A DNA stretch of 64,000 nucleotides, taken from Aquisphaera giovannonii (GTDB lineage Bacteria; Planctomycetota; Planctomycetia; Isosphaerales; Isosphaeraceae). Location: assembly GCF_008087625.1 (NCBI RefSeq), contig NZ_CP042997.1, positions 1,798,001 through 1,862,000 on the forward strand, in the 5' to 3' direction. Below the pieces are notes generated by a model. That model saw nothing but the letters and a program-made list of their open reading frames with translations, did no database searches and had not been told where the DNA came from. This document shows positions 16,420-26,274 of the stretch, piece by piece (position 1 is the first letter of the stretch; each line of letters opens with the position of its first letter). The position numbers and the translations under genes were made by a program.

Positions 16420-17589
16420 ATGCAGTTCCCCAGGATCAGCGAGAGGGCGTCGCGGTTCACCGAGAGCGTGATCCGCGGGATGTCGATCGAGGCGGCGAAG
16501 TACGACGCGGTCAACCTGGCCCAGGGGATGCCGGACTTCCCGGCGCCCCGGGAGATCAAGGACGCCGCCTGCCGGGCCATCCAGGACGACATCAACCAGT
16601 ACGCGATCACCTGGGGGGCCCGCGAGCTGCGTCAGGCCATCGCCGAGCACGCGGCCTGGCACCTCGGCCTGCAGGTCGACCCCGAGGCCGAGATCACGGT
16701 CACCTGCGGCAGCACGGAGGCGATGCTCGTCGCGCTCCTGTCCCTGATCAACCCGGGCGACGAGGTCATCCTCTCGCAGCCCTTCTACGAGAACTACTGG
16801 CCCGACTGCGTCCTCGCCGGCGCGACGCCGCGGTTCGTGCCGGTCCGCCCGCCGCACTGGAAGTTCGACCCGGACGAGCTGGCCGCCGCCTTCAACGACC
16901 GCACGAAGGCGATCGTCCTCTGCAACCCGAACAACCCCACCGGCGCCGTCTTCACGCGCGAGGACCTCGAGACGATCGCCGCCCTCTGCCGCAAATGGGA
17001 CGTGCTGGCGATCACCGACGAGATCTACGAGCACATCCTCTACGACGGCCGGACCCACACCGCGATCGCCGCCCTGGACGGGATGCGGGAGCGATCGGTG
17101 ACGATCAGCGGCATGTCCAAGACCTACGGCGTGACCGGCTGGCGGATCGGCACGATCACGGCCAGCCCGGACCTGACCCGGTCGTTCCGCCAGATCCACG
17201 ACTTCGTCTCGATCGGCGCCGCGGCCCCGCTCCAGCAGGCCGGGGCGGTCGCCTACCGGATGCCGAGATCCTATTACGAGGGGCTGGCGGCCGACTACCA
17301 GGCCCGGCGCGACCGGCTCGCCAAGGTCCTCTGGGAAGTGGGCTTCGCCTTCGACCCGCCCGAGGGGGCCTACTACATCATGGCGGGCATCGACGCCTTC
17401 GGCGTCGAGGACGACGTCGCCTTCGCCCGGCACCTGGTCCGCGACCTCGGCGTGGCCACCGTCCCCGGCTCCAGCTTCTTCCGGGAACGGTCCCTCGGCC
17501 GTCGTTACGTCCGATTCTGCTTCTGCAAGAAGGACGAGACCCTGGACCTCGCGGCGGAGCGGCTGCGGGCACTCCGGGTCATCGCCTGA
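16420..17589 (+). CDS. Class I/II aminotransferase (PLP-dependent)
   Basis: 389 residues, cytoplasmic, fold type I. The Schiff-base lysine is in SGMSKTYGVTGWRIG; other markers are NLAQGMPDFPAP near the N-terminus, CNPNNPTGAVF (the Asn that contacts PLP) and ITDEIYEHILYDG (Asp binding the pyridine nitrogen). The C-terminal arginine region RYVRFCFCKK binds the substrate carboxylate. The pattern resembles kynurenine/methionine aminotransferases and aspartate aminotransferase-like enzymes; the substrate cannot be fixed. An open frame extends to 16354, but its first 22 residues are not family-like. The next gene begins 19 nt downstream. Confidence 0.93.
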   Translation: MQFPRISERASRFTESVIRGMSIEAAKYDAVNLAQGMPDFPAPREIKDAACRAIQDDINQYAITWGARELRQAIAEHAAWHLGLQVDPEAEITVTCGSTEAMLVALLSLINPGDEVILSQPFYENYWPDCVLAGATPRFVPVRPPHWKFDPDELAAAFNDRTKAIVLCNPNNPTGAVFTREDLETIAALCRKWDVLAITDEIYEHILYDGRTHTAIAALDGMRERSVTISGMSKTYGVTGWRIGTITASPDLTRSFRQIHDFVSIGAAAPLQQAGAVAYRMPRSYYEGLAADYQARRDRLAKVLWEVGFAFDPPEGAYYIMAGIDAFGVEDDVAFARHLVRDLGVATVPGSSFFRERSLGRRYVRFCFCKKDETLDLAAERLRALRVIA

Positions 17590-17608
17590 TCGGCGGGGGC
17601 GAGGGGAC

Positions 17609-19252
17609 ATGCCGGCATCGCCTCGGGAGCCAGCGGACGCCTTCCTGGCTCGCCACGGAGCGTGGAGGCCGGGCCATCCGCTGCCGCGGATCGCCCTCGC
17701 CGTGACGGCCCTCGCCGGGCTGGGCACCTGGGGGATCGGCATTCGCAGCATGGCTTACGACCACGACGAGGTCACCAAGGCGCATTCGATCTGGATGGCC
17801 GGGCGGGGCTTGATGCCCTACGTCGATTTCCTCGACTCGCACCCGCCCTATTTCCGCCTCCTGACTCCGCTCCTCGGGGACGCGACCATCGATCCGGTCG
17901 CGTTCCTTGAGCGTTTGCGCGTCTTCAGCCTCGCGGGCAACCTGTTGTTCCTGTGCGGAATCGCGTCAGTCGGACTCATTTCCACACGCCCGGGCCGTGA
18001 GGCGGACGGCAACGGCAACGGGGACCAGGGCGGGATTTCGCGAAGCCGGGGCATCGACCGGAGATCCTGGGGACTGCTCGGCCTGTTGGCGATCGTCCTG
18101 CACCCCACGATCCTCACCGATCTGGTCGAGTTCCGCACCGACGGCTGGGCCTACGCCCTGATCGCATGGAGCCTCTTCCGGTTCCTGCGCCGGCCCGACT
18201 GCGCGGCTCGATACGTCGAATTCGGCCTGGTCAGCACCGCGGCCGGACTGCTCCTGTGCCCGAAACTGGCGATCCTGCCGCCGATGGTCGTCGGGCGTTA
18301 CCTGGTGGCCTCGAGAGGGGCCTTCCGTTCGCGGCTGGCCCATGCGGCCGGATACGCCGCGGGAATCGCGGCCGCATTCGGACTCTCCGCCGCGTATCTC
18401 CTGTCGCAGGGAATCCCCCTCAGGCGTGCCTACGACATGGTCTTCGCCTTCAATGCGATCCACAACGCACACGCCGGGTACCCGTCGCGACTGCGGAATA
18501 GCATCTTCGAGGACACCCTGCCGTTCGCGATCTTCGCGGCGGGGATTGTGGCCTGGGCCTGGTGCGCGGCCGCGCGCCGAGGCAAGGATGGCGGCGCCGC
18601 CGTCTACCCGTCCGTGCTGGCCTGGCTGATCCTCCAGGCGGCCCTCGTGGCCTACCCGTTCAAGCAGTATTATGCGCCGTGGTTCCTCGTCGGCTCCATG
18701 TTCGCGTTCCCGCTCGGCGGCGTGGCCCGCGCGATTCCGCGGCGGGCGGCGACGCCGATCTTCCTCGTGGCGTCCGCGGCCCTCCTTTTCCAGACGATCG
18801 GGCTGGCACGCTCCTGGACGGCCGCGGACGAGGCCGGGGCCCAGGGGCGGCTGATCCGCTGGATGGGGCGCGTCTCGATCGCAGGGGACCGGGTGGCCGC
18901 CGCCGCGCCCCTGCATCCGATCGATCGACCGGACGCCTTCACGCTCTGGTTCAGCACGTTCGATCCGTCGGGCTTCGACGCGGAGCAGGTCTTACGACGC
19001 ATCCCCGCCCTGCGTGAGCTGGCCGAGCCGGCCCGATACCGCGAGGAGCTCGAGCGCAATCCGCCCGCGCTGGTCGTCATCTCCGGCGACTGGCGAGTGG
19101 CCCCCCGCGCGGCGGGGCAGCAGGCCGCGATCACGGATTTCTTCCGCCGGCACCCGTACCACGCGGTCCGCGTCGGGAACGCCCGGTTCGCGCTACGGCC
19201 GGATCGTTATGAACGCGCCCGTGCTGGCGGCTTGCTGTCGGAGACTCACTGA
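17609..19252 (+). CDS. GT39-like multi-spanning membrane protein
   Basis: 547 residues with roughly ten hydrophobic segments and a soluble C-terminal tail. The first periplasmic loop contains YDHDEVTKAHSIWMAGRG then MPYVDFLDSHPP, the pattern (acidic pair, then PYxDFxxxHPP) seen in GT39/PMT-type polyprenyl-phosphate glycosyltransferases. Such enzymes transfer a sugar from a lipid carrier to proteins or glycans at the outer face of the membrane; donor and acceptor are unknown. Starts 19 nt after the aminotransferase and has GAGGGG close to its ATG. Its last 7 bp overlap the convergent gene at 19246. Confidence 0.78.
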   Translation: MPASPREPADAFLARHGAWRPGHPLPRIALAVTALAGLGTWGIGIRSMAYDHDEVTKAHSIWMAGRGLMPYVDFLDSHPPYFRLLTPLLGDATIDPVAFLERLRVFSLAGNLLFLCGIASVGLISTRPGREADGNGNGDQGGISRSRGIDRRSWGLLGLLAIVLHPTILTDLVEFRTDGWAYALIAWSLFRFLRRPDCAARYVEFGLVSTAAGLLLCPKLAILPPMVVGRYLVASRGAFRSRLAHAAGYAAGIAAAFGLSAAYLLSQGIPLRRAYDMVFAFNAIHNAHAGYPSRLRNSIFEDTLPFAIFAAGIVAWAWCAAARRGKDGGAAVYPSVLAWLILQAALVAYPFKQYYAPWFLVGSMFAFPLGGVARAIPRRAATPIFLVASAALLFQTIGLARSWTAADEAGAQGRLIRWMGRVSIAGDRVAAAAPLHPIDRPDAFTLWFSTFDPSGFDAEQVLRRIPALRELAEPARYREELERNPPALVVISGDWRVAPRAAGQQAAITDFFRRHPYHAVRVGNARFALRPDRYERARAGGLLSETH

Positions 19253-20799
19253 TCCGCCGGGCCGGGGAAGCACAGGCCGTCTCCGTCGTCCGGGAGACCG
19301 GGCACGGGCGTCTTCGTGAGCCGATCGAGCCCCGGATATCCCTTCCGCACGAAGACCACGCAACAACGGTCCCGATAGAGCGCGGTCCACCCGTCGGTCC
19401 GGGCCAGCAGGTTCATGGTCGGCGAGCCCAGGGGCGTCAGCACGATGTCCGTCGGCGGCCCCGTCCGAAGGAGTGCATCCCAGGCACCCGTCCCGCGCTC
19501 GAAGTCGCGAGACTGGCGATACGCCTCGTCGGAGTAGAGCGTCTCGCGACGTCCGTCCATGGAGACCTTCACCTTCGGGCCAAGCTGCCAGAGGACATAC
19601 TCCCCCCAGTCGAAGGGGACCGCCATGTTCCCGTCCGCTCCCCCCAGCCGCAGATACTCGACGGCCCTCGCGGGAAAGCTGAAGAAGTAAGGGTCCAGTC
19701 GGACGCATCGCAGCCGGCCCGGCACCAACGCGGCGAGGATCAGGGCGGCCGCCAGGCCGGCCGCGGCGACCGGACCTCCCCCGCCACGCCCCGGCGAGAG
19801 GCTCGACGTCGCGCGGTCCCACATTTTCGCGATCGAGCCGCCGCCGAGCACGATCATCGCCAGTGCGAACAGGGGATAATGTCGATTCGAGACCATCGGC
19901 AGGACGGCGGAGACGGCGAGCACCAGGAGCGACTCCGGCAACGGCCGGCGGCGGCTCTCCGCCACGCTCACGAGCACCGTCGCCAGCAACCCCAGGACGA
20001 TCACCCCCGGCAGGCTCGTCAGGACCAGGGGAGACCACTCGGTGATCTCGGGGCGGGGGACGGTCGCCGTCCGGAGCAGGAAGCGGACGAGGCCGAACCC
20101 CCAGGGATTCAATGCCGGCGCGACCCCGCACGCGAGGGCGAGGGCGGCCAGCGGCCAGGCGGCGCGGAGCCTCGCCGCGCGGGTCGGCTGCTGCCGGACG
20201 ACGCGGACCAGCCGCACGCCGATCCAGAGGGTGACCGCGGCGACGCCCGCGAGGACGCCCCCGTGCAGGTTGGCCCACGCCGCCAGGAGCGGGGGTAATA
20301 GCCACCCCCTCCACGAGGTCGGCCGTCCGCCCTCGCCCTCCAGGATCAGGAGCAGGGCCAGGTAGCCCAGATACGTGAAGGCCTGGGGCCGGACGGTCCC
20401 CAGCCCCATCCGGAACGGGATGCTCGCCGCGATCAGCAGGGCTGCGCGAGGGAACGCCCCGAGCCCCTTGCGGCGAAGGTGGACGTCGCAGGCGGCGACG
20501 ATGGCCAGGGCGATCGCGAGCTTCCCGACGATCAGGCCGCGGGCTCCCAGGTGGTCGTACGCCGAGGCGAAGGCCGCCTCGGCCAGCCATTCGTGATTGA
20601 CCCAGGGCTGGCCCTCGGACCGATACGAATAGATATCTTGCTGGAGGATCGAGCCCGTCCGGAGCAGGTCCTGGCCGAACCGGACGTGCCCCCAGAGGTC
20701 CGGGTCGGCCACGGTGTCGGCGAACCAGAAGGCGCACCAGGCCGCCAGCAGGGCCGACGCGGCTGCCGCATGCCATCGTCGCGAGCCCGATCGATTCAT
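19246..20799 (-). CDS. Multi-spanning membrane protein, possibly glycosyltransferase-like
   Basis: 517 residues, about nine predicted helices. The N-terminal loop VADPDLWGHVRFGQDLL followed by SEGQPWVNHEWLAEAAF is typical of a conserved bacterial membrane family often found near glycosyltransferases; no catalytic activity is established for it. The C-terminal 120 residues form a soluble domain with VPFDWGEYVLWQLGPKVKVS and DGRRETLY. Start at 20799 overlaps the TGA of the upstream gene as ATGA, so the two are translationally coupled; a start at 20859 would lie deep inside the upstream gene. Converges with the neighbouring GT39-like gene. Confidence 0.8.
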   Translation of the reverse strand: MNRSGSRRWHAAAASALLAAWCAFWFADTVADPDLWGHVRFGQDLLRTGSILQQDIYSYRSEGQPWVNHEWLAEAAFASAYDHLGARGLIVGKLAIALAIVAACDVHLRRKGLGAFPRAALLIAASIPFRMGLGTVRPQAFTYLGYLALLLILEGEGGRPTSWRGWLLPPLLAAWANLHGGVLAGVAAVTLWIGVRLVRVVRQQPTRAARLRAAWPLAALALACGVAPALNPWGFGLVRFLLRTATVPRPEITEWSPLVLTSLPGVIVLGLLATVLVSVAESRRRPLPESLLVLAVSAVLPMVSNRHYPLFALAMIVLGGGSIAKMWDRATSSLSPGRGGGGPVAAAGLAAALILAALVPGRLRCVRLDPYFFSFPARAVEYLRLGGADGNMAVPFDWGEYVLWQLGPKVKVSMDGRRETLYSDEAYRQSRDFERGTGAWDALLRTGPPTDIVLTPLGSPTMNLLARTDGWTALYRDRCCVVFVRKGYPGLDRLTKTPVPGLPDDGDGLCFPGPADQ

Positions 20800-22544
20800 C
20801 CTCCCCCGCTCCCCGCCCCGCCCTCGGCCGTCGCCCGCCCCTCCCCGATCGCCTGCCATTTCAGGACCTCATCGTACGGGAAGACCCAGATCAGGGGGAC
20901 GCCGAACCGGCCGTAGACCTTCGCCGGGGCGGCGTGGGCGATGAGGTGCCGGTCCAGCGGGCTGAGGTCCCCCGGGCGATTCTGGACCACGTACCAGGCG
21001 AAATCACCCGGGTCGCTCGGCAGGATGCCCGGCCGGAGCCCGCCGGTCCGCCTCAGATAGAGCCACGAGGTGGGATAGCGGGCGAACCGCACCTTCCGGC
21101 CCGGCGGGGAATGTTCATTCAACCAGTCGAGGACTTCGGGCTGGAGCGCGTCCCAGTAATACGTCGGCTCCATCCCCATCCGAACGGCGCCGGGAAGTCC
21201 TCCGAACACCGGATTGAAATAGGAAAGGGGCACCGGTATCATCACGCCGACGGTCACGCCTCCCTCGACGACCGCGACGACGATGAGCAGGCCGCCCACC
21301 CAACCAAGGCGGCCCACGACCCATCCCGCACCGAGCCCGACAAGTACCGCCAGGATGCCGAACGCCGGCAGGAACTGGCGCACGCCGTCGTGTCCCGGGG
21401 TGTGCGGGAGGGCCCTCAACGCCAAGAGGAAGGCCCAGTGGATGACGAAGAGCGTCCCGACCGCATCTCTCCTCTCCCTCGCAAGCGTCCAGGCAACCCC
21501 CGCGACGGCCAGGATCAGGAAGCCGGCGGGTGTCGCCAGCACCGTCCAGACGATCGTGTTGTACCAGGGGAGCGACTCTCCGGGCGTGTCGTAGATCCGC
21601 CCCAGGAAGAGCGTCTTCAGGGGCGTCGTCTGCGCCCTCGTCAGGTTCGATCGCAGGAACCGATCGACGCCCAGGATCGGGTCATGCCACCACGGCGGGA
21701 CCAGCAGGACCAGCAGGGGGATCGCCAGGACGCAGCCCGCCAGGAGCGTGAGCGCACCGCCGCGGCTCCGGGCGACGGCCGACCACGCCAGGAAGGGGAC
21801 CGGCAGCAGCCAGCCGGTGAATTTGGTCCCCATCGCCAGCGCGATCAGCGCGGCGAAGGCGAGGATCCACCCCGGCCGAGGCCGCTCCCCCGGGCGGCCC
21901 GGCTCGACCTCGATGGCCTTGACGAAGGACAGGCAGGCGAGGGTCCAGAAGCTCGTCAACAGCCCGTCGTAAGTCGCGTAGTGCGCCAGGGCGAAGAGGT
22001 GCGGCTGGGCCATCCAGGCGCCGGCCGCGGCTGCGGCCGCCCAGGATCCGAAACGCCTGCGAAGGAACGCGAAGATCGCCCCGCACGTCAGGCTGAACAC
22101 GAGCATCGGCCCCAGGCGAGCCTTCGGCAACGGCTCGCGCCAGGGGGTCAAGATGTCGCCCGCCAGGCCCACCAGGGCATACACCGGCGGATGCCCGTCC
22201 GGCTCCTCGCGGGCGAAGGGCCAGAACCAGTCGATCGCCGGCGGGCGGAGCAGCTTCGCGCGGCTGTCCATCTCCTCGGGCCGCGGCGCGATGAGGCGGT
22301 TCGGGGGGACGAGTTCTTCGTAGGGCGGCCTCCATCCGCTCGCGTACGAGGCCGGCCGACCCATTGCGGCGAACCACTGCCGGATCCGTTCCTCGCGGCC
22401 CAGGGTGTAGCCCTCGTCCCAGACGATGACCAGGTAGGGCTCGGTGGTGAGCATGAGCGCCAGGCAAAACGACGCCACCCCGACGCCCCATGTCCGAGAC
22501 CCAGGGCTGACGTCATCAAGCCGGGCGCGACGTGATGGCATCAT
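20796..22544 (-). CDS. GT39/ArnT-like glycosyltransferase
   Basis: 582 residues, polytopic. First helix ends with [16 protein letters not shown], matching the (D/E)-E-x-Y motif of ArnT/PMT enzymes that take sugars from polyprenyl phosphate. The second loop holds [10 protein letters not shown] and [17 protein letters not shown] soluble C-terminal part follows from about residue 445 with [18 protein letters not shown]. The acceptor may be lipid or surface glycan. GAGGAG lies 4-5 nt before the first of two adjacent ATGs at 22544. It is co-oriented and coupled to the downstream membrane protein. Divergent from the DUF1559 gene with a 202-bp AT-richer gap. Confidence 0.82.
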   Translation of the reverse strand: MMPSRRARLDDVSPGSRTWGVGVASFCLALMLTTEPYLVIVWDEGYTLGREERIRQWFAAMGRPASYASGWRPPYEELVPPNRLIAPRPEEMDSRAKLLRPPAIDWFWPFAREEPDGHPPVYALVGLAGDILTPWREPLPKARLGPMLVFSLTCGAIFAFLRRRFGSWAAAAAAGAWMAQPHLFALAHYATYDGLLTSFWTLACLSFVKAIEVEPGRPGERPRPGWILAFAALIALAMGTKFTGWLLPVPFLAWSAVARSRGGALTLLAGCVLAIPLLVLLVPPWWHDPILGVDRFLRSNLTRAQTTPLKTLFLGRIYDTPGESLPWYNTIVWTVLATPAGFLILAVAGVAWTLARERRDAVGTLFVIHWAFLLALRALPHTPGHDGVRQFLPAFGILAVLVGLGAGWVVGRLGWVGGLLIVVAVVEGGVTVGVMIPVPLSYFNPVFGGLPGAVRMGMEPTYYWDALQPEVLDWLNEHSPPGRKVRFARYPTSWLYLRRTGGLRPGILPSDPGDFAWYVVQNRPGDLSPLDRHLIAHAAPAKVYGRFGVPLIWVFPYDEVLKWQAIGEGRATAEGGAGSGGG

Positions 22545-22573
22545 GAATCTCCTCGCCCTTTTCGTATACTATT

Positions 22574-22603
22574 TTGTTCGTTCATGGTTCGAGCGGGTAT
22601 ATC
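22574..22603 (+). promoter_or_regulatory. Candidate promoter for the DUF1559 gene
   Basis: In the least GC-rich part of the divergent gap, TTGTTC (22574-22579) and TATATC (22598-22603) are 18 nt apart, which would give a 5' leader of about 135 nt before the ATG at 22747. Partial consensus only. Confidence 0.27.
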
Positions 22604-22746
22604 GTCCTGAGAGGCCATCCTCTCGGCGCCGAATTCCGCGCTTCCCCGGCCTCTCACCGATCCTCGTTGAGGATCGTCGTTCGCTGCCCCTCTCCTCGCG
22701 TCATCGCCCTCTCAATCAGTCCATTCACTTCGATGGAGGCAAGACT

Positions 22747-23862
22747 ATGCCGAGGCGCAGGACTGGTTTCACGCTCATCGAGTTGCTCGTGGTCATCGCG
22801 ATCATCGCGGTGCTCATCGCGCTGCTGCTCCCCGCGGTGCAGAGCGCCCGCGAGGCGGCTCGCCGCGCCCAGTGCATCAACAACCTGAAGCAGCTCGGCC
22901 TCGCGGCCCACAACTACCTCTCGCAGAACAACGTCCTGCCCCAGCACACGACCTTCCCCGCGGGGCAGATCCAGAGCTGGGGCTGGAGCTACTCCTGGGC
23001 CATGGCGGTCGCCCCCTTCCTGGAGCAGGGGACGATGTTCAACAACTTCAATTTCTCTGCCGGGATGTTCGGGAATTCGGCCACGCAATCCGCACCGGGC
23101 GGCATGACCCTGCAGCACGGTAATGACACCATCGTGTCCATGCAGCTCGCCGCATTGATCTGCCCGTCCGACTCCGTGAGCGAAGGCCCCCAGCCGGGAT
23201 ACGGTCGATCCAACTACGTCGGAAACATGGGCGGTCCGGGTCAGATGGGGATGTTCACGGGCACGATCGTCTCGGGGTCGATCGGATGGGGCCCGGACAC
23301 CGGCAACGCCGGCGTCGTCGGCCTCCAGAAGATCACCGACGGGACGTCCAATACGGCCCTATTCAGCGAACGGCTCGTGGGTTTGAGGAACGCCGCCCCA
23401 GCCCAGGTGACCCGCGCGAGCAACAATTTCAAGCGTGCGACCTTCGACGCGCCGACGCCGTCGGTGAACGCGGGGCAAGGGACAGGGTTGGCGGGTGCTC
23501 AAGCCTTCGTCCAGGCTTGCCAGGGCCTGCCCGGCACGACCGCGGCCAGGAACACCTGGGGGAGCGGCTCGTACTGGTTCGCCGGCTATCCCCTGCACGT
23601 CGTCGTCAACGACTACCTGCATGCCGGCCCGCCCAATGGCCCCGCCTGCAACAACACGCAGGGTTCGTTCGTCTCCCTATCCTGGCTCTCGTTCGTCCAG
23701 CCTCACGGCTCGGCGCCCCCGACGAGCAACCACCCCGGCGGCGTCAACATCTGCTTCTCCGACGGATCCGTCAAGTTCATCAAGGACACGGTGGGCCTCC
23801 AGCCGTGGTGGGCATTGGGGACCCGCTCCGGCGGTGAGGTCATCAGCGCCGATAGCTACTGA
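22747..23862 (+). CDS. DUF1559 (SBP_bac_10) prepilin-like protein with H-X9-DG motif
   Basis: 371 residues. The N-terminus has a type IV prepilin/pseudopilin signal: short basic leader, cleavage after Gly in [20 protein letters not shown], then a hydrophobic helix. The body is the DUF1559 domain, greatly expanded in planctomycetes, and the C-terminus has the H-X9-DG signature [15 protein letters not shown]. These proteins are thought to be assembled on, or anchored at, the cell surface by a type II/IV-type machinery; their exact role is not known. GGAGG lies 7 nt before the ATG. A small lipoprotein gene follows after a 195-bp gap holding a large hairpin, an arrangement common in planctomycetes. 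Confidence 0.95.
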   Translation: MPRRRTGFTLIELLVVIAIIAVLIALLLPAVQSAREAARRAQCINNLKQLGLAAHNYLSQNNVLPQHTTFPAGQIQSWGWSYSWAMAVAPFLEQGTMFNNFNFSAGMFGNSATQSAPGGMTLQHGNDTIVSMQLAALICPSDSVSEGPQPGYGRSNYVGNMGGPGQMGMFTGTIVSGSIGWGPDTGNAGVVGLQKITDGTSNTALFSERLVGLRNAAPAQVTRASNNFKRATFDAPTPSVNAGQGTGLAGAQAFVQACQGLPGTTAARNTWGSGSYWFAGYPLHVVVNDYLHAGPPNGPACNNTQGSFVSLSWLSFVQPHGSAPPTSNHPGGVNICFSDGSVKFIKDTVGLQPWWALGTRSGGEVISADSY

Positions 23863-23903
23863 GATTCCTTGGGTTTCTTCCCGGCCCGGGCTATCTCCCA
23901 TCG

Positions 23904-23949
23904 TGACCAGCCGGCGATCGCATGGCCTGCACGCGATCGCCGCTGGTCA
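23904..23949 (+). terminator. Strong hairpin between the DUF1559 gene and the lipoprotein gene
   Basis: The arms 23904-23921 and 23933-23949 pair over 17 bp with a single bulged base and an 11-nt loop. No T-run follows directly (the nearest is CTTTT about 20 nt later). It is 42 nt after the DUF1559 stop, so it could terminate most transcripts, or stabilise the upstream mRNA while letting some reading continue into the lipoprotein gene. Confidence 0.6.
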
Positions 23950-24057
23950 GACCTCGCGAAATCGACTTTTCTCCCGCGCATCACGCCCAGCCGACCTCGG
24001 CGGTCGACACCGTCCTGCGGGGCGGACTGGGCGCGATGCCCACGAGAGGTGGCGGAA

Positions 24058-24270
24058 ATGAAGAGATATCGCTTGCCCCTGTGTACCGTGTTCGTCGCTT
24101 CTTTGATGGCGGGTTGCGGGGACAGTGGCCCGACTTCGACGGCCAACCCGGGCGGTGGGCTCGTCCAGCAGACGCCCGAATTCAAGGAGTACATGAAGAC
24201 GGCCGGGGCCAAGATGGCGGGGAGGGGGAACCCCAACAAGGCCGCGGCTGCCCCCGCAAAGAAGAAGTGA
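24058..24270 (+). CDS. Small lipoprotein
   Basis: 70 residues. A basic N-terminus and a hydrophobic stretch end in the lipobox LMAGC, so C20 would be acylated. The mature part is short, with a Gly/Pro-rich linker and a Lys/Ala-rich end (AAAAPAKKK). It follows the DUF1559 gene in the same orientation; such small lipoproteins often accompany DUF1559 genes in this phylum and could help anchor or assemble them, but this is unproven. AGAGGTGG precedes the ATG. The convergent sulfatase-fold gene is separated by a bidirectional hairpin. Confidence 0.85.
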   Translation: MKRYRLPLCTVFVASLMAGCGDSGPTSTANPGGGLVQQTPEFKEYMKTAGAKMAGRGNPNKAAAAPAKKK

Positions 24271-24289
24271 TCGACCGCTGCGGCATCCC

Positions 24290-24331
24290 GCCCCGGGCGG
24301 GCGCGAGAACGCTCGTGCGCCCGCCCCGGGC
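24290..24331. terminator. Bidirectional hairpin between convergent genes
   Basis: Arms 24290-24304 and 24317-24331 pair with 14 of 15 matches; the 12-nt loop can add a small GAG/CTC stem. It lies between the lipoprotein stop (24270) and the sulfatase-fold stop (24343) and would serve both strands, without a T-run, as usual in high-GC genomes. Confidence 0.65.
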
Positions 24332-24342
24332 CTCGACCCCAA

Positions 24343-26262
24343 TCAGGGCCCGGGGCGGCCCGGCATCGCGGCCGATCGGAGGGAGTCCCGGAACCGCCGA
24401 AGATAGGCGTCCTCGATAATCCCGGCGCCTCGCTCGGCGTCGAGCTGTTTCAGCAGCAGCCCGCGACATGCAGCCAGCGACGGCTGCGAATCGGCCTCGG
24501 CCGCACGGTCGAACGTCTCCTGCGGATCCCGCCCCACTTCGAAGAGCTGTTCGCCGCCGAGGCCGTCCCTCACATAATGATGGCCGCCCGCCATCATCGA
24601 GAACTTGAGGCGACGAGACTTCCGAGCGTCGTCGAGCTCGACTGCCTTCGGGTCGTACACCAGCTCGGAGAAGGCGTAGGAAACCGGCCCCCCAGGCACG
24701 CTCCGTTCGCCGCCCCAGCAGGTGGCGAGCGAATGTCCGGGGAAGCGCAATTCCTCGCGCAGCCCCGCGAGGTCCACCGCGGTCGCCGGGAGGTCGCGCA
24801 GGCTGACCGGCTCGGCGATCGTTCGACCCGCCGGTGCATCGGGGGAGACGATGACCAGCGGGACCCACACCTCCTCCATATAAACGCTGCCACCGTGCCC
24901 GAAACGGCCATGCTCGCCGAACGCCTCGCCGTGATCCGACGTGACAATCACGGTGGTGTTGGCGAGCGTGCCCAGCCGGTCCAGCTCCCCCAGCAACCGA
25001 CCGAGTTGGTCGTCGAGCGACGCGATGCAGTCGTCGTAGCAGTCGCGTGCCAGGACGGCCTCCCTCAGGCCGAAGTTCCGAGTGGGACGGGCGAACTGCA
25101 TCAGGAATTCCTCGTCGGCGGGCCCCTGCGGCCGGGTGCCGAACCGACCCGCGAACGCCCTCGGCGGAATGTACGGGTCGTGGGCATCGTAATAGTTCAG
25201 GAATGCGAAGAAGGGGCGATCAACCCTCCGGCCGGCCAGCCAGCGCAGGAATGCCTCGTTGAGTCTCGCCCCATCGCGTGACTGCCGCTCGATCCATTTC
25301 TGCTCGAAGTAATCATCCCGGTAGGCGACCTGCCGGAGTAGCCAGTTCCCCGCCGCCGTCCGGCCGAGCGCCGAGGTCGGAGTCAGGGGGTAGTCCTCGT
25401 AGTGGAGGAATCCGCGATTTAGCCCGTTCTCGTAGCTGCAGAAACTGGTGTTGGCCGCGAATCCGGCCGTCTCGTAGCCCCGGCTCGCGAGAGCCGCGGA
25501 CAGCGTGGGCACCGACGGGTCGAGGTGATGTTCCCACTGCGAATTGATTCGGAAGGGCCATTCGCCGGTGAGGAAGCTGGCGTGAGATGGAAACGTCCAT
25601 GGCGCGGTGACGGCCGCGCGGTCGAACCGAACTCCCCGGCGAGCCCAGCGTTGAAGGTTCGGCGTCGTCTCGCGGGGATAGCCGTAGGCCGAGAGGCTCG
25701 AGGCCCGGACCGTGTCCCAGACGATCAGGAGGACGTTTCGCGCCGAGGAAGGGGCGAGGGGCAGGGCCGCCCTCGTCGTCCGCTCCCGGAAGGCCCAGCG
25801 CACGGAGGTGATCGCCGCGAGCGAGACCAGCAGGCCCATGAGCACCGAGAGCGCGAGCACCGTCCTCCTTGGAGATCGGAAGACCATCCGGGCCAGCCAA
25901 AGGCCCGATGGGCGGGCCAGCCCCGCGGCCAGGAGGAAGGTGGCCGCGCCGTAGAGCGGCAGTCGCAGCAACGCCAGCCAGAGGGCGAGCGTCACGACGA
26001 GCCACGATGCGGCCCTGGGAGAGATCCGCCCCGGCAGGATGCGCCCCGCGATGGCGATCGCCAGGCCGACGAGCGACAGGGTGCCCATGTGGACGAGCGG
26101 CACCGTCCAGGCGAAATCAGAGCCGGCCTCGAACGAGCTCGATTCGTTCCAGGAGTACTTCCTGAGGACGATGAGGCCCACCTCGAGGAACCCGCCGCAG
26201 AGCCCCAGGGCCATCGACGGCAGGATCATGCGGGGGGCGGGTGATGACGGCGTCGCGGGCAA
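24343..26262 (-). CDS. Membrane-anchored sulfatase-fold (alkaline phosphatase superfamily) protein 1
   Basis: 639 residues. Four or five N-terminal helices (residues about 12-170) anchor an external domain of the sulfatase/phosphotransferase fold. The start of that domain is NVLLIVWDTVRASSLSAYGY (one metal Asp), and the late metal site is VTSDHGEAFGEHGRFGHG. At the catalytic position, where sulfatases have C/S-x-P-x-R, it has APWTFPSHASFLTG: the Cys/Ser is Thr and the Arg is His, so formylglycine cannot form. A Thr nucleophile is what LtaS- and EptA-type phosphotransferases use. The start is TTG at 26262, with GAGG 5 nt upstream; the next ATG, at 26229, has no site. It follows the tiny membrane protein by 12 nt. 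Confidence 0.85.
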   Translation of the reverse strand: MPATPSSPAPRMILPSMALGLCGGFLEVGLIVLRKYSWNESSSFEAGSDFAWTVPLVHMGTLSLVGLAIAIAGRILPGRISPRAASWLVVTLALWLALLRLPLYGAATFLLAAGLARPSGLWLARMVFRSPRRTVLALSVLMGLLVSLAAITSVRWAFRERTTRAALPLAPSSARNVLLIVWDTVRASSLSAYGYPRETTPNLQRWARRGVRFDRAAVTAPWTFPSHASFLTGEWPFRINSQWEHHLDPSVPTLSAALASRGYETAGFAANTSFCSYENGLNRGFLHYEDYPLTPTSALGRTAAGNWLLRQVAYRDDYFEQKWIERQSRDGARLNEAFLRWLAGRRVDRPFFAFLNYYDAHDPYIPPRAFAGRFGTRPQGPADEEFLMQFARPTRNFGLREAVLARDCYDDCIASLDDQLGRLLGELDRLGTLANTTVIVTSDHGEAFGEHGRFGHGGSVYMEEVWVPLVIVSPDAPAGRTIAEPVSLRDLPATAVDLAGLREELRFPGHSLATCWGGERSVPGGPVSYAFSELVYDPKAVELDDARKSRRLKFSMMAGGHHYVRDGLGGEQLFEVGRDPQETFDRAAEADSQPSLAACRGLLLKQLDAERGAGIIEDAYLRRFRDSLRSAAMPGRPGP

Positions 26263-26274
26263 GGGATCCTCAAC

